Below are positions 1-10,100 of a DNA stretch of 64,000 nucleotides, one piece after another; positions within the stretch are counted from its first letter, which is position 1, and every line of letters starts with the position of its first letter. A program made the position numbers and the translations under genes. The notes beneath the pieces are model-generated. The model was not told the DNA's origin. It worked only from the letters and a program-made list of their open reading frames with translations, and searched no databases. This stretch comes from Vandiemenella viatica (taxonomy: Eukaryota; Arthropoda; Insecta; Orthoptera; Morabidae). The stretch spans positions 62,778,531 through 62,842,530 of the forward strand of contig CM061918.1 of the NCBI GenBank assembly GCA_031002005.1. The letters run 5' to 3'.

Positions 1-1212
1 ACTCGAGAGAATGCCACGTATAATTGTCCGTGTGAAAAACATGGTGTTCTCAAATCTAAGCCAAAAATAGACATCGTTTGACCTTGGGATTTGTTGATAG
101 TCATTGCAAATGCCAATCTAATCGGAAACTGAATACGTTTGAATTGAATTGGCACATCTGTAGGTATAATAGGAATCCGTGGTATTAATATATTTTCACC
201 TCGGAACTTGCCATTTAAAATGCTGGTTTCGATCACGTTTTTCATTAATTTTTGAATGACTAATCGCGTACCGTTGCACAGCCGGGGCGGGTTCAAATTA
301 CGAAGCAAGATAATCGGAGATCCAACCTTTAACTTGCAAATTATGCGGTGGCATGCCTGGCAAATCCAGTGAGTTCAAAAACTCTGTGGGAAAATTTACT
401 GTTTCGCTGTCGTCGCAAACTGTATCAATAGATTTATATGATACCAAGTTCCCTGGCAACAACATTTGTATCTTGAGATTTAAATTGTCAACGTCTACAT
501 TTTTTGCCGCTAAAATTGCTCTTTCTGCAAGCCACTCATGATTTATGTACTGTGTGTGTACATCGGGAAATATTTGTTCAATGAGAGTATCTTGCGAATC
601 AGCGATTGTGCAGAAATCGGTCGGTAATTTTACGTATCCAGTTTCATCTATAGCAACTTTTCCATCACCGATATCTAAGAGTTGTTTTGAAAATGTTTCA
701 GCGGATGGATCTTGAAGCATTTGAACGCGCATATTTACTTTTAGCTGTAATTTTTCAACATTACGCCACAATGGAGATGATTTTAAGCAAGCGTTGATCT
801 CATCAGCGTATGTTGAACGTGGAATGACTGGAAGTGTTTGTCTGAAATCACCTGAAAGGACCAACAGAGTTCCGCCAAATAGTTTGTCGTTGTTTTTAAT
901 ATCTTTCAATGTCCTGTTCAACGCCTCAAGCGAATGTTTGTGTGCCATAGTACATTCATCCCAGATGATAATTTTACACCGTTTTAGCACCGTGGCCATG
1001 GACGATTGTTTCTTAATGTTGCATACTGCGTCAGGGTTATTCTGAATATTTAGTGGCAGCTTAAATACTGAATGAGCTGTTCTGCATCCATCCAATAAAG
1101 TTGCTGCAATGCCCGATGATGCAACGGCCAATGCGATGCCATTATTTGATCGTATTTCAGCAAGAATTAGCGAAATAACGAATGTTTTGCCAGTTCCACC
1201 CGGTGCATCCAA
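1..1212 (-). pseudogene. Helitron Pif1-like DNA helicase, broken
   Basis: Helitron transposases fuse a rolling-circle replication initiator to a C-terminal Pif1-family helicase that unwinds DNA during transposition. The frame from 1212 to 298 (304 codons) starts at the Walker A segment (APGGTGKT), then shows the Walker B-like IIWDECTM, LSGDFRQTLPV and SPLW motifs. Near position 330-300 the frame shifts: the expected GSPIILLRNLNPP stretch is read in another frame, which continues to the window edge with AMTINKSQGQT (motif V) and LYVAFSR (motif VI). The N-terminal Rep domain is missing and at least one frameshift is present, so the copy is not functional. Family assignment is secure; extent beyond the edge is unknown. 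Confidence 0.88.
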
Positions 1213-1508
1213 AAAGAATTACTAAAATGGCTATTAAAAAAAATGGGTTGATCGTAGAAGGGTGAAAATTTAGGATTGTATGTATTTTTGTATGTTGTAT
1301 CATAAAAAAATAAAAAATAAAAATTTTGTCTAAAAAATAAAAAAAATTTAGGGGTGGACTAACCCTTAACATTTAGGGGGATGAAAAATAGATGTTGGCC
1401 GATTCTCAGACCTACTCAATATGCTCACAAAATTTCATGAGAATCGGTCAAGCCGTTTCGGAGGAGTATGGGAACGAAAATTGTGACACGAGGATTTTAT
1501 ATATAAGA
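1..1508 (-). mobile_element. Helitron, 5' end plus helicase, runs off left edge
   Basis: Read on the minus strand, the element appears to begin at 1508 with TC followed by TTATATATAAAATCC, preceded by A, as expected for a Helitron 5' end inserted between A and T. About 295 bases of non-coding sequence follow (with the stretch 1420-1490 typical of insect Helitron ends), then a Pif1-type helicase frame. The replication-initiator (Rep/HUH) part that should precede the helicase is absent, so this is an internally deleted copy. The 3' end lies beyond position 1. The 5' boundary is inferred from the end motif only. Confidence 0.7.
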
Positions 1509-1629
1509 TATTTTTTTAAATACTGCAATTAATATGCAATTTGTGTACGGACATCTCAGTGAACGAATGTAACTCGCAATTTACTAGTTTTTATAACATA
1601 TTTTGTATTGTTTTTATAAAAAATAGCAT

Positions 1630-1870
1630 TTAGCCACCGCGTGTGTCGGTAAGCGGTAACGCTTTGGCCTCGCATTTGGGAGAACGCAGGTTCGAATCCC
1701 CCTTCGGCCGTTCTGATTTCCGATTTCCATGGTTTCCTCAAATCACTCCAAGGAAATACCGGAGTGGCTCCTTCGAAAGGCCATCGTTGAATCCTTCTAG
1801 TTCCTTGCTTCCAGTGCTTCCCTCTCTACTGATCGCACAGGAGATCCAATCTGTATCCTTCCGATTGTCA
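1630..1870 (+). mobile_element. tRNA-derived SINE (family S), copy 1
   Basis: The head carries a pol III A-box-like stretch (GTAAGCGGTAACGCTTTGG) and a B-box (GGTTCGAATCC), then the body shared by all S copies here: TTTCCATGGTTTCC, AAATCACTCCA, a CCGG.GTGG.TCCTTC stretch and AAGGCCAT. About 12-15 related copies occur in the window on both strands. Diverged copy. Confidence 0.75.
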
Positions 1871-2699
1871 GGCCCGAGTTTAACCGCTCACCCACTTAGC
1901 GCTGTATTTACATTACTAGAAGTTTTTCATTTGAGTTTACAGCGCATTTTGTAGTATTGATTCTATACAGTGACTATAACTAAATAAGGTTTAATACACG
2001 TATCTAGATCAAGTGAAAGATCTTGAGAAAGTATCGTATGTACAGATACAATATAGTTTCCTTCGCGAAGCAATGTTTTCGTGTACCACCTGGTGAGTGG
2101 GGTGAATAGTCAATCAACGTAGCCACTTATTACTGCAGCACTCAGTGCTTTCACGGCAGTAATTGTCCTCGATGCAGCTCCTTCTCTGGGGTGCACTTGC
2201 TGAGCGGTGAAAGGCGCTTTCCACTGTACCCGTCACCATCATTTGTCCAAAGGGCAAGAAAGTATCCTTGTTTTTTTTTTTTTTAATTTCATGGGTATGA
2301 TGTAGTCCCTTTCCACTTAATCGAACAGGAAGATATATTCCCAAATGTAAAAATACCCAAGTGCGTTTATTAGAAATATTGAAGCAACTTGTTTTCGCAA
2401 GTACTTGGAACTAGTTTTCAACCATTCTGCCGCCAAATGTAGTTGCTTTGAAAACATTAGATAAAGTAACTGTTTTGAAATCTCTTGGCTATCCAATCAA
2501 TATTGTGGAAATTAACGTGTTTCCGAAAAAATTGCTTTTCTAATACTATTGACCGTTGTTAGCATTTTACGAATTTTATTAAACTTTATACTGGAACTGC
2601 GAAATTTCTGGTATTGTTATGCTTAATCAACTAATGGTTTGTCACTAAATAACCTAATTAAATGGTCACAAGATACAAAACAACATAAGATTCGTTGTT
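1871..2699. other. Unassigned AT-rich flank
   Basis: No gene, RNA or repeat recognised. There is a poly-T tract at about 2270-2284. Short open frames here have no family resemblance. Confidence 0.5.
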
Positions 2700-2935
2700 C
2701 TTTAGAAACGACTACAACGAACGCAACAGATCCCTTTCGTTTGCATTCGCATGACATGGGTTCGATTCCCGGTATCTTCGTTTAGAACGCAGTTTTCCAT
2801 GGTTTCCCGGAATCACTCCGTGCAAATGCTGGGATGGTTTCTTTGAGAGACCTAGATCGAATTCCTTGTCGCTTCTTGTATCCAAAGTTTTCTCGGCATA
2901 ATGACCTCAACGGCAACGAGCAGTGTGGTTCTATC
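2700..2935 (+). mobile_element. SINE family S, copy 2 (diverged)
   Basis: B-box-like GGGTTCGATTCCCGG at about 2759, followed by the family body (TTTTCCATGGTTTCCCGG, AATCACTCCGTGCAAATGC, GGGATGGTTTCTTTGAGAG). The A-box head is poorly preserved. Confidence 0.6.
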
Positions 2936-3002
2936 AAGGAAAAAAAATCCTTGCCTTCAAGTGAAAACATCCGTTCTCTGTTATCCTTATAAATGAGTTA
3001 CG

Positions 3003-3235
3003 GAGTGTGGTGAGTGAGTGCTAAAGCTCACGCATGGCATTCTGGAGGACCCTGGTTCAAATCCCCGTCCGGCCAAACTATTTCCCGTTGTCCATGGTTT
3101 CCCGAAGTCACTCCATGCGAATGCCGGGATTGTTTCTTCAAAAGCCTTTGCCCTAATTCATTCCCGTCCGTTGTCACCAAACGTTTCCCGACTCTAATGA
3201 CCTCGACGTCGACGAGGCGTACAACCATAAGCACA
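3003..3235 (+). mobile_element. SINE family S, copy 3
   Basis: Head with GGTGAGTGAGTGCTAAAGC, B-box TGGTTCAAATCCCCGTCCGG, body TCCATGGTTTCCCGAAGTCA and GAATGCCGGGATTGTTTCTT, and the tail ACCTCGACGTCGACGAGGCG shared by the better preserved copies. Confidence 0.75.
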
Positions 3236-4445
3236 AAAGAAAGAAAGGAAGAAAAAAAGAAAAACCTAGTGCAAATTTATACTGATTCTCCTCTCTCCCC
3301 CTTCCCATTTTTTTGTCAATAACCCCTTCAACCCTTATCGCGGGTCTCTGGTTCTTCTTCCAATGTCTCACAACGAACCCCTCGTATCACATCAGTTATT
3401 GCATACGTTCTTTTCTCATTTTTAGTAAATACTGTTAGCTGTGCCGTGTCTGATGTGCGCCAGTGGATTGCTGAATTTCATTCTTGGGTTGGATCCAGGT
3501 CAGATTTTCCAGTTTTTTTCGTTGCTCTAACTCACCGTAACAGTTTAGTCTAATGCGGCAAACATTTTTCTGGCGTTGATGCACATAATGTGGGGAAATA
3601 CTTCAAATGGAATAGAACTTTCTCTAGTTCGTGTAAGTTGAAGTGTAGCTGCACAGAAGACCGTAGTTGGTGCGATTGTCCCCGAGGCTAGTACTCAACT
3701 ACGATAATTATTATTTATTTAATATTATTATTTATCGTATGGCAATTCAGGCACTTTTAAAAAAACTACGATAAATTAGAGCTTTAGATGTCAGAAACGG
3801 AAATGTGGTTATAGTTTTGCCTGATACTCTGCCAGTGTTTGACGATTTGTGCTGCCGGCGTTTGGAAAGTGAGTTTCCGTTATCGGGAGGTGAGGCAGCG
3901 TTTAGCTGGAGCGTGAGTCAGCCCGCAGACGGTGACGCTAACCTCCAAACATCCTCAACCTGGCGCCGTGGTGTCAGTAGAAATGCAAAGATTATATACA
4001 CACTGATCAGGATATACGCCAACTGGAATTGCCTGGATCCCGTATACCATTCTGAAAAATGAAAGCTACTTCGAATAAGCGATCATCATGTCGATACTAT
4101 TGCAGCATGCTGGGTAGGACTTTTTCCAATAATTTGCCTCTGTATTTCTGTTTATTCTTTGCTATCTGTTGCCTGTGGACGGTTAACGCAAGAAACTCTC
4201 TCTTAAACTGATTTAGACACAGTTAAATCAACAGCGAGAAAGATGCACCTGATAACTTTAAATCTTTATAAATGTCGACTGCGAGAAGTAAGCTGCATTT
4301 GAATCGATACTAATTTCTTAGATTTTCGACGTCATATTAAAATAAATCATACCTTATCCTAGATCGAATGCTCTCGGGAAACTAGCACGAAGTTTCAGCG
4401 CTCATAAACTCTGCCGCCATTTTCACAATGGGCTGTGTTTTGTCA
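3236..4445. other. Unassigned flank
   Basis: A low-complexity AG-rich then C-rich stretch at 3230-3320 probably continues the SINE tail. The rest shows no recognisable gene or repeat; short open frames (for example 3805-4062) resemble no known protein. Confidence 0.45.
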
Positions 4446-4478
4446 CTTGATAATGGCGGCAGATATGACCGCCGAAAC
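4446..4478 (+). other. Hammerhead-like hairpin motif, single copy
   Basis: CTTGATAA, one T, then a hairpin with stem GGCGG/CCGCC around an 8-9 base loop, then GAAACGTC. It matches the motif in the inverted repeats at 7910-8398 and 13267-13502, but the CTGATGA box is degraded (CTTGATAA). Confidence 0.45.
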
Positions 4479-4479
4479 G

Positions 4480-5611
4480 TCGTACTTTACAAACGTTCTC
4501 ACTCTGCTAGTTTCATCTATATACAACGCCGAGAAAGCCTGCCCTCTTATATACCCTATCCTACTCTTCGGACCATGGGCTGTGTATTGTTTGAAACTCC
4601 ATCAAAATTCTACCTGTAGTTTTTGCAGGACCTAATGGAAAGTGGATACTAATTTACCACCATTTATATATTAATTTTTCAGCGTTTTGACAGTACATCA
4701 AAATGAAACATTAAGTTTTACTACTGGACCGTGGGCTGTAAGTTATTTTAAACTCCATAAAAATCCGACCACAGAATTTTTTAAGTGAATCCCCTTTATT
4801 AAAACAGATAAAAATTTTCAAAGATAATTGATTCATTTTCTGTAGGCCATTAACTGTCTTCGAAACAAATTTTTACCGAAATATCTTAAATGCAGGCTAC
4901 AGACTTTTTTTGTAGTTACTAATAGATATATTATTGATAATTAGACTTATCCATAAGATCCGACCAAATATGAAAGCAATAAAGAAGATTACTATTTATC
5001 ATAGAAAAAAGAAAAGTTCCTCAAAGAAAACCATACCAAAAGTTAAAAAAAAATATATACAAATTATATTTAATGGTTGCATCGTTGTAGACCACAAAGC
5101 TCGTCTGCCAATAAAATGTTGAAGCTGGAAATCAGTTTTTTTATGACAGGAATACAGCAATATCAGAAACAGAAGTGTTATCTGTAAAGTAGGTGTTAAA
5201 TGTAAGAGCGTTAGTACGTACTACAGTTAAAAGGCAAATCTTCATTGAATCTCTCATGAGTGTTTGGAGTGTGATGCAGCCTCGATACGCCACAGCTAAG
5301 ATTTTCAGTTTACTTTCTCGTGCGTTAATGATGTTCCATCCTTCGGAATATTCTTCCGTCCCTAATTATTTCTATATCTAAAACAGATCATCGGTATTCA
5401 GATTCTAGAAGACTTCCTTTCGGCACTCAGTCTTCTCAAAGCTTATTTCTGAACCCTACTTTCTACATTGTTTGTCAAGTTTCTGAATCTTGTAGCTTTC
5501 AGCACAGCTCCAATTACAGGTTGCTCATCAGGAAACAATAATGTGTAGAGAGAACTAACCCGATTATTAGGCAGTTTTTTACCCGACTTTAAACTGACAG
5601 AGGTATGTTTT
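4480..5611. other. Unassigned AT-rich flank
   Basis: No gene or recognised repeat. Contains A-rich runs around 4990-5050. Open frames are short and unrelated to known families. Confidence 0.45.
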
Positions 5612-5800
5612 TTTATTTAGGTCATTAGAGGCGGGGTGGGATTGGAGACAAGGAATTGAAAGGAAATTCGCCTGGAGTGATTTGGGGAAACCATGGAAAA
5701 CCCAAATCTGGATGCCCCGATTGGGATTCGAACCGGCGTCCTTCCGAATGGGAGGCTTTTATATCTTGACAAGCAGTCTGTAGCTACACCGGGTGGTTGG
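5612..5800 (-). mobile_element. SINE family S, copy 4 (reverse)
   Basis: On the minus strand: B-box region (complement of GGGATTCGAACCGGCGTCC at about 5727-5745), then CCATGGTTTCCCCAAATCAC and the GGCGAAT body. The A-box head is largely lost. Confidence 0.75.
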
Positions 5801-5931
5801 AATTTCATAAGAAAAATAAATGTAGTTCCGCTTTACCCTCTGTGATTACCGGTTTAGTTTAATGTGTCCATTAGAGAGGCGAATTGCGCGGCATATTGAA
5901 ACTGTCACTTAGGAGCTGGAAGTGCTTTCTT

Positions 5932-6260
5932 GGGAGCGTCCATAAGCCACGTAGCTCCATTTTGGCCTACTATGAACTTCTCCCCCCCCCCCCCCCATGT
6001 AGCCCAACGTGGTTTTTGTCTTTACGTCCCCTGAATCCCTCCCCCCCCCCTTCCTAGCACGTAGCTTTTTTCCTATTGATTCCAGAAGAAATTTTGTATA
6101 TTTACATGCTGTTATGTGTTCTGTGACAAATAATATAAATGAAAAGCCACGTGGCCTAGCTCGAAAACTGCCCCCTCCCCTCCCTCACGTAGCACATTGT
6201 AGCTTTCCAGCCAACCCCTCCCCCCCACCAGACAGAGCTACGTAGTTTATGGACGCTCCC
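5932..6260. mobile_element. MITE family G, copy 1
   Basis: A 329-bp element with terminal inverted repeats GGGAGCGTCCATAAGCCACG and, at the other end, CGTAGTTTATGGACGCTCCC. The interior has several CACGTAGC/GCTACGTGG boxes and long poly-C tracts (about 5985-5996 and 6042-6050). A second copy at 37080-38585 shares ends and interior. No coding capacity; a non-autonomous DNA transposon, possibly PIF/Harbinger-type because the second copy has a 3-bp TTA duplication. Confidence 0.8.
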
Positions 6261-6934
6261 TACGAGTCCCCCCTACCAATAATACCAGTACCATATGCTG
6301 TTGGTTCTCTTAACTCATGGAACAGTAAAGTGTCTGTCATAAAGTCAAGTTTATAGTGAATTTTGAATCATGACGTGTTTCACTCAGCTGACCATGGCAG
6401 TCTTATCAGCTGTGACAGAGAAAACACTACCAACGCGTGCTCGACACAAACTGAGGACATACGGTGACAAAACAAAGTACAGATGAACAGGCGGTAGAGT
6501 GAACTATTGTGTTTATTCCGATCCAGTTAGTATCCGTATTTTTATTATTGATTCTTAGCCTAGTTGATTCCTGGAGACTGCTAGCTGTGCCGCCCGTCAA
6601 CCAAGTGTTAAAAAAAAAAAAAAAAAAAAAATAATAATAATTCAGTATTATTTGGAGTTATTTAAATTAAATACTCAGCATAGTGCATTCAAAAGATAAG
6701 AAAACAGTTTATTAACATAAAAATATTAACACTTTACCTTTTTATGTACAATATTTTATGTCAGAATTCAATTATATTTAATTTTGTTTGTTTGTTTGTC
6801 ATTTTGTGTAACCGATACAAAAATATCGTTAGATTGAAAGGACAAAATTTTTTTCAAGAGTAATCTAGCATTTTCTACTATAATCCAGCTATTCGAAGCA
6901 TTTGTCCATGAGATGATTTATTGACAATCATTGC
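6261..6934. other. Unassigned flank with poly-A tract
   Basis: A 22-base poly-A run at about 6609-6630 and TGTT repeats at about 6785-6800; otherwise featureless AT-rich DNA. Confidence 0.45.
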
Positions 6935-7255
6935 GGCGGCTCAGCGATTAAGGTGTTTGACTGGAGATCGAAAGCTCTTCGGTTCGAACCCCGGTCTCGG
7001 CGGGGATTTTCAAAGGCACTTAAACCAACCTTCACCTCTGGCACCGCTTGTTCTGTAATGTGAAGTGCGCCAGCACGCTCCCGTTGTTTCGGATTCCACG
7101 TTTAACTATAGGTCCCCTATACTAGGTGAGACTACCGGGTTGTGTTAGGCTACATGGTTATAATAGGAGCGGGGCTGTAATAGAGGCGGTTTGCGCAGTC
7201 GGAACCACACAAGATTATAATCGTTGCAAAAGCAACTCTTAGTGGGAACTGCAAA
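6935..7255 (+). mobile_element. tRNA-like SINE, family U
   Basis: GGCTCAGCGATTAAGGTGTT resembles a tRNA D-arm/A-box and CGGTTCGAACCCCGG a B-box 40 bases later, with CG-rich flanks. The downstream body (about 7000-7250) differs from family S. A true tRNA gene is unlikely because no 3' acceptor strand closes the cloverleaf convincingly. Only one copy seen here. Confidence 0.5.
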
Positions 7256-7739
7256 AAGATTTTTCTTTTAACGTAAATATTAAACAACTAATGTGTTTTA
7301 CGGCTACTGATAACTACTGTTATGCTCGGCGGGGTTGCGTTTCAGCCACTCAGGCGTTGCGGTGAGGCAAACTGGATCCCGGTCACCCGCGGATCCACTT
7401 TTAAGTTTTCCTAAATTTTTAGCACTGTGCATGCTCCGTTCGCGTGAAAACGTCACTTGTGACTGGTCTCATCTTCAAGGTACGTGCAACGCCATGTCTT
7501 AAACAATATATTTGTTACATACCAACACAATTAGATTCTACACAACTAAGTAATTTAAGGCACTAGTGTTTATGGTTCATGACATTTCTCTTCCATTTGT
7601 TTGAAAGTATAAATTTTACGATTACAATAACTGCCTGAGGGTCTTCCTTGCTTTCGATATTTACCCCCAGCTAACTCTTTAATTATTATTATTATTTATT
7701 GCAATCTAACTGTTGCAATTTCCCTACAGACCTCATAAT
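7256..7739. other. Unassigned flank
   Basis: GC-richer patch at 7325-7400 (AACTGGATCCCGGTCACCCG), possibly another degraded SINE head. Otherwise nothing recognised. Confidence 0.4.
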
Positions 7740-8008
7740 GACTTGGTTCGGATCTCTATGGCAAGTCATATTTTTTTCCTGCCTGTTTTTTGAGCTATAA
7801 TGCTGATTTAAACACTGATTTAACGTTTCTGATTGTATTTAAATGTATTTAATATTGCATAAAAATGTATATTTAGGCCATTTTCCTAGTTTTGGTTATG
7901 TTAAGATAAATCTTGAGCATGGCAGCATCAACAGCAACGGTATTTCTTCAATTGTATAATGAAAACACAGCCAAACCTGTTGCAAATATTCAATGAATTT
8001 ATTGACCG

Positions 8009-8040
8009 GTTTCGACCCGCCTTAAGGGAGTCTTCTTCAG
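8009..8040 (-). other. Hammerhead-like motif in left foldback arm
   Basis: Minus-strand CTGAAGA, one A, a GACTCCC/GGGTC-type hairpin, then GAAACCGGTC. Mirror of 8306-8337. Confidence 0.5.
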
Positions 8041-8305
8041 AACTAGTTAAAATATATTACATAAATCTAAAAACGCTTTTCAATAAAATAGTACACTTTT
8101 GAACTAAAGTCACACATTAAAAATATATTATCTGGCTAACCATCCGGCAGCCAGCGTGCATCACAGAGCCAGCGTCTAATCTGGGCGGCAGCTTACTGCC
8201 GGATGGTTAGCCAGATAATATATTTTTAATGTGTGACTTTAGTACAAAAGTGTACTATTTTATTGAAAAGTGTTTTTAGATTTATGTAATATATTTTAAC
8301 TAGTT

Positions 8306-8337
8306 CTGAAGAAGACTCCCTTAAGGCGGGTCGAAAC
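8306..8337 (+). other. Hammerhead-like motif in right foldback arm
   Basis: CTGAAGA, one A, hairpin, GAAAC, followed by CGGTCAATAAA. See the finding on this motif family. Confidence 0.5.
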
Positions 8338-9003
8338 CGGTCAATAAATTCATTGAATATTTGCAACAGGTTTGGCTGTGTTTTCATTATACAGTTAGTA
8401 TGTTAAGATAATATTTATGATCATATTTTGAGGAAAATCTGGTAATTTTTTAATAATACCGGGAACTCACTAGATGTTATAGATGAGAAGAAATTAAGAT
8501 AATTATTCACAAAACTGTACTCCTATTATACACTGGAGGAAAAAACAAAACTAATTATAACTTAATTGGTCAGAATTCACCAGTCAAGAAGTTATACGTT
8601 ATTGTCAAACTGTGAACGTTGATGTTCGGTCGGCATTTTAATCTCGGCAATGCAGGCAGTATGCCTGTGTCGCGCCGCGTCAATCAATGTCTCACTGTCG
8701 CAACTAATTATGAAACTAATCCTCAGTCAGTGTAAAACCTGCATTAGATCAGTGAGTACCGTCATCCACAAAACAAAATTTTCTGAAAGTGCTAAGTTCC
8801 AGAGTTACGTAAAGTATTTTAGTGCAGACGAAAGAGTTCTACGTCAAATTAAAGTGACTTTAACAAAGCGATTTAAATTTTATTTTCCACTGGTGCAGTG
8901 AGTGTACGGAAGCAAATTATGAAGCAAATTAAGTCGCCATTATTTCACTCGTATACATGCACCAGTATGTTTAGATGATTTTTTTCTTGTTTATTACTTG
9001 CTG

Positions 9004-9238
9004 TTTGTTTATTTATATTCGTTCGTAATAGATGGTTTCATTATATTTTCTGATATCTGTTATGGTAAGAAAAGAAACACAGAATAACGTTTATTCGCGA
9101 TACAGTAAGTGTATTAGTGCTCATACGATATTGTTTGTTTATATTCGTTCAATGTAGATGGTTTCATTACACTCTTTGATCGCTGTTGTCGTAAGAAAAG
9201 AAATAATGGATCACGTTTATGTCGCTATACAGTGAATA
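9004..9238. repeat. Two-copy tandem duplication, period about 129 bp
   Basis: The block starting TTTGTTTATTTATATTCGTT at about 9004 recurs from about 9133 with shared TAGATGGTTTCATTA, GTAAGAAAAGAAA and a CGTTTAT..CG.TATACAGT-like stretch. The two units have diverged by substitutions and small indels. It lies directly upstream of the putative ACE promoter region. Confidence 0.7.
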
Positions 9239-9339
9239 TTATAAGACGGTAAGACCGCTTTACGTTTTTACTAATTTTCATTTCTAAAGTGAAACTTTTA
9301 TTCCATCGCCTGAAATTTTTTTCGTCCATCTATCGCATG

Positions 9340-9620
9340 TCGCATTACAGCCGGCCAGACGCATGCGCGCAGGTATCACGTGACCTAGTGCTGCGGCTGA
9401 GGCCTCATGTCCCTTAACACTCAGTTGAGATCTGTCTGGCGTCGACTACAGTTGAACTGAAGCAAGGTAATCGGCAACTGACCTGGACCAAACGCGAATT
9501 TCGCGTTGTGGCCGTTTGAGTTAGCTACAACGCGTTGTGGCCTTTTTGTTGTTGTAAGGGCCATAACGCGAATGACGTGTTGTGGCCGTTTTCAAGAAAC
9601 TTAGAAAGCGTTTTGGACGG
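9340..9620 (+). promoter_or_regulatory. Candidate ACE promoter-proximal region
   Basis: A GC- and CpG-rich island in AT-rich surroundings, about 0.5-0.75 kb upstream of the ACE start codon. It contains CGCATGCGCGC (NRF-1-like), TCACGTGAC at 9376-9384 (an E-box of the type bound by MiT/USF factors) and three direct GTTGTGGCC boxes (about 9503, 9531, 9571). One box forms a hairpin with a downstream GGCCATAACGCG. No TATA box or start site can be assigned with confidence; function is inferred from position and composition. Confidence 0.35.
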
Positions 9621-9756
9621 TTTTTTCGCTCAATAACCGTTTTCCGTCTTTGAGTCAGTCTCTTATTTTATGTAAGACTGGATATTTTCTCTTCGTTGTA
9701 AATGAATAAAATTTTCTCGGGTAACTAGCCAATTTAGTCCATCGATTAAACACGAC

Positions 9757-9790
9757 GTTTCGGTGGTCACATACCTGCCACCATTATTTT
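9757..9790 (-). other. Hammerhead-like hairpin motif, degraded
   Basis: On the minus strand TAATGG, then GTGG-loop-CCAC and GAAACGTCGTG: the hairpin and GAAAC box of the motif family, with the CTGATGA box mutated. Confidence 0.35.
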
Positions 9791-10100
9791 ATGCAAATGT
9801 ATCTATAGAGATCACCCAAAACTTAATCATTTTCTGTGTATTTTTAGCCATTCCAGTATTCTCGTATCCGTTTACTGATGACAAGTTTTCTCCCTTCTGT
9901 CCAAGTTGCGCCGGTCTTCTTGGCTTTGATTTCTGGCACGACTACCCGGTTGTGTATTTTTTGTCTGAAGATTTTGCGATCTTTATTATTTTTATTTTGA
10001 AGCGTATTGCGTATTTGTCCAGGAGACACCGTGTTTTAGTGTCTCCTTCACGTGTTCTGTATGTTGAGTGTGCCTGTGTTGACGCAGGTTGTGTTGCAGG

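Larger units (their letters stand above)
7910..8398. mobile_element. Foldback element with 13-bp target duplication
   Basis: Two arms of about 200 bp (roughly 7952-8155 and 8202-8394) are near-perfect inverted copies, separated by about 45 bp. The insert is flanked by TATGTTAAGATAA on both sides (7897-7909 and 8399-8411), interrupting hAT-type family R. Each arm contains one hammerhead-like motif (8009-8040 minus, 8306-8337 plus). No coding sequence. Confidence 0.85.
7740..8935. mobile_element. hAT-type non-autonomous element (family R), copy 1
   Basis: Aligns by eye with the element at 54071-59409: GCAAGTCATAT, CTGATTTAAACACTGATTTA, TTTTCCTAGTTTTGG, TAGATGAGAAGAAATTAAG, AATTATTCACA and CAGAATTCACCAGTCAAG all recur in order. 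The 5' terminus (TTGGTTCGGATCTCTATGG) is a decayed version of the terminal repeat of copy 2; the 3' end is truncated. It is interrupted by a foldback insertion at 7910-8398. No convincing transposase frame. Confidence 0.7.

Noticed and set aside
298..1212. Host Pif1 DNA helicase gene
   Set aside because: The best match is the Helitron helicase subfamily (AMTINKSQGQT, LYVAFSR), it is frameshifted and lies next to a Helitron 5' end.
6935..7005. A functional tRNA gene
   Set aside because: A- and B-box-like sequences are present, but I could not close an acceptor stem, and downstream sequence looks like a SINE body.
10089..10100. Earlier ACE translation start (TTG at 10089)
   Set aside because: Not an ATG. 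The ATG at 10101 gives a clean signal peptide, and the sequence before it looks like a splice acceptor.
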